Of a stretch of 25,246 nt of DNA, positions 24,934 through 25,246 are shown one piece after another. This DNA is from a virus. Position 1 is the first letter of the stretch, and each line of letters starts with the position of its first letter. Below the pieces are notes generated by a model. The model saw only the letters and a program-made list of their open reading frames with translations, did not search any database and was not told where the DNA came from. The stretch lies in the IMG/VR virus record IMGVR_UViG_3300034374_011196, positions 1-25,246 of that record; one strand, 5' to 3'. The position numbers and the translations under genes are program-made.

Positions 24934-25246
24934 CTACTTGTCGTGCGCCTTGTCCGGGTCGTACCCCGTGAGCTTCTTTGCGGAGTTACGCCCAAACCCG
25001 GCGCGGATGAGCCTCCCGAAGGAGGAACGGGGGGCCTTTGCCCGCCCTTCTGTGATCGCCTCGGCACTCTTCTCACCGAAGCCGGCGCGCCTGAGGCGCT
25101 CCTCCAGTTCCTGGTTGTAACCAGTGAGCTGGCTGGCGGACTTCTTCCCGAAGCCCGCCTTGATCAGGCGGCTGTACGAGGAGCGAGGTGCCTTGGCCCT
25201 CTTCTCCAAGATGGCGTCGATGGACTTCTTCCCGAAGCCCGCACGC
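24934..25246 (-). CDS. Peptide-repeat protein with AGFGxKSA motifs (partial)
   Basis: These are the last 104 codons of a gene that enters at the right edge. It consists of alternating units: one of about 28 residues (AGFGKKS..AI, then RAKAPRSS..RLI) and one of about 24 residues (AGFG..SA..LTGY, then LEERLRR), so that AGFG recurs four times and a 52-residue super-repeat is visible nearly twice. The units are basic and look helical, with the AGFG turn between helices, reminiscent of tandem helix-hairpin DNA-binding modules, though this is only a resemblance. The total repeat number is unknown because the start lies outside the window. It ends 12 bases before the holin-like gene. Confidence 0.65.
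   Translation of the reverse strand, partial: RAGFGKKSIDAILEKRAKAPRSSYSRLIKAGFGKKSASQLTGYNQELEERLRRAGFGEKSAEAITEGRAKAPRSSFGRLIRAGFGRNSAKKLTGYDPDKAHDK

Overview
The window looks like part of the genome of a temperate, tailed, actinobacterial phage that is not integrated. Evidence for this is the high GC content, frequent GTG/TTG starts, tightly overlapping ATGA/GTGA gene junctions, a complete phage gene set (terminase, portal, tail-type proteins, replication, recombination, integrase, repressor) and a secreted Rpf-like muralytic enzyme of the kind seen in Actinobacteria. A truncated tRNA-Gly(CCC) 3' end, the signature of an attP core, sits beside a tyrosine integrase with phage genes on both sides. 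The integrated form would therefore be expected in a host tRNA-Gly(CCC) gene. The genus cannot be named from the sequence alone.

Layout: (1) 1-6675, leftward structural operon: a set of small virion-type proteins, tail or receptor-binding-type proteins in paralogous pairs, and a portal protein running off the left edge. (2) 6749-8221, rightward large terminase, ended by a strong hairpin. (3) 8222-9035, 0.8 kb without a convincing protein gene but with dense structure: a bidirectional terminator, a possible leftward small RNA, a very large GC palindrome and short direct repeats. (4) 9036-13637, rightward very GC-rich accessory module of a dozen mostly small unknown proteins plus a serine recombinase. 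(5) 13644-19419, leftward replication/packaging/modification operon, read from right to left: Rpf-like lysin, C5-cytosine methyltransferase, zinc-finger protein, RuvC-like nuclease, prim-pol, RecA-fold ATPase, winged-helix protein and a TerS-like protein. (6) 19459-20672, attP and integrase. (7) 20590-22759, leftward early operon with a RecB/Cas4-type nuclease, a protein with an SSB-like tail and an excisionase-like protein. (8) 22760-23323, regulatory switch with a palindromic operator and a Cro/CI-type repressor. (9) 23214-25246, leftward genes including a metallophosphoesterase, a holin-like protein and a peptide-repeat protein running off the right edge.

The most striking signal is a 13-bp sequence, GACACCACCCCGC, always preceded by A or C when exact. 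It occurs 12 times exactly and 3 times with one mismatch between 9763 and 13719, all in the same orientation, and I did not find another full copy elsewhere in the window. It lies just behind stop codons, just after start codons and inside genes, in more than one reading frame (usually giving Asp-Thr-Thr-Pro), and once antisense in the TerS-like gene. It therefore behaves as a DNA or RNA element rather than a protein motif. The same module carries two copies of an operator-like palindrome TGTACC-N6-GGTACA, duplicated hairpin elements, and leaders with tRNA T-arm-like hairpins. Together these suggest a dedicated regulatory or recombination system for this accessory block.
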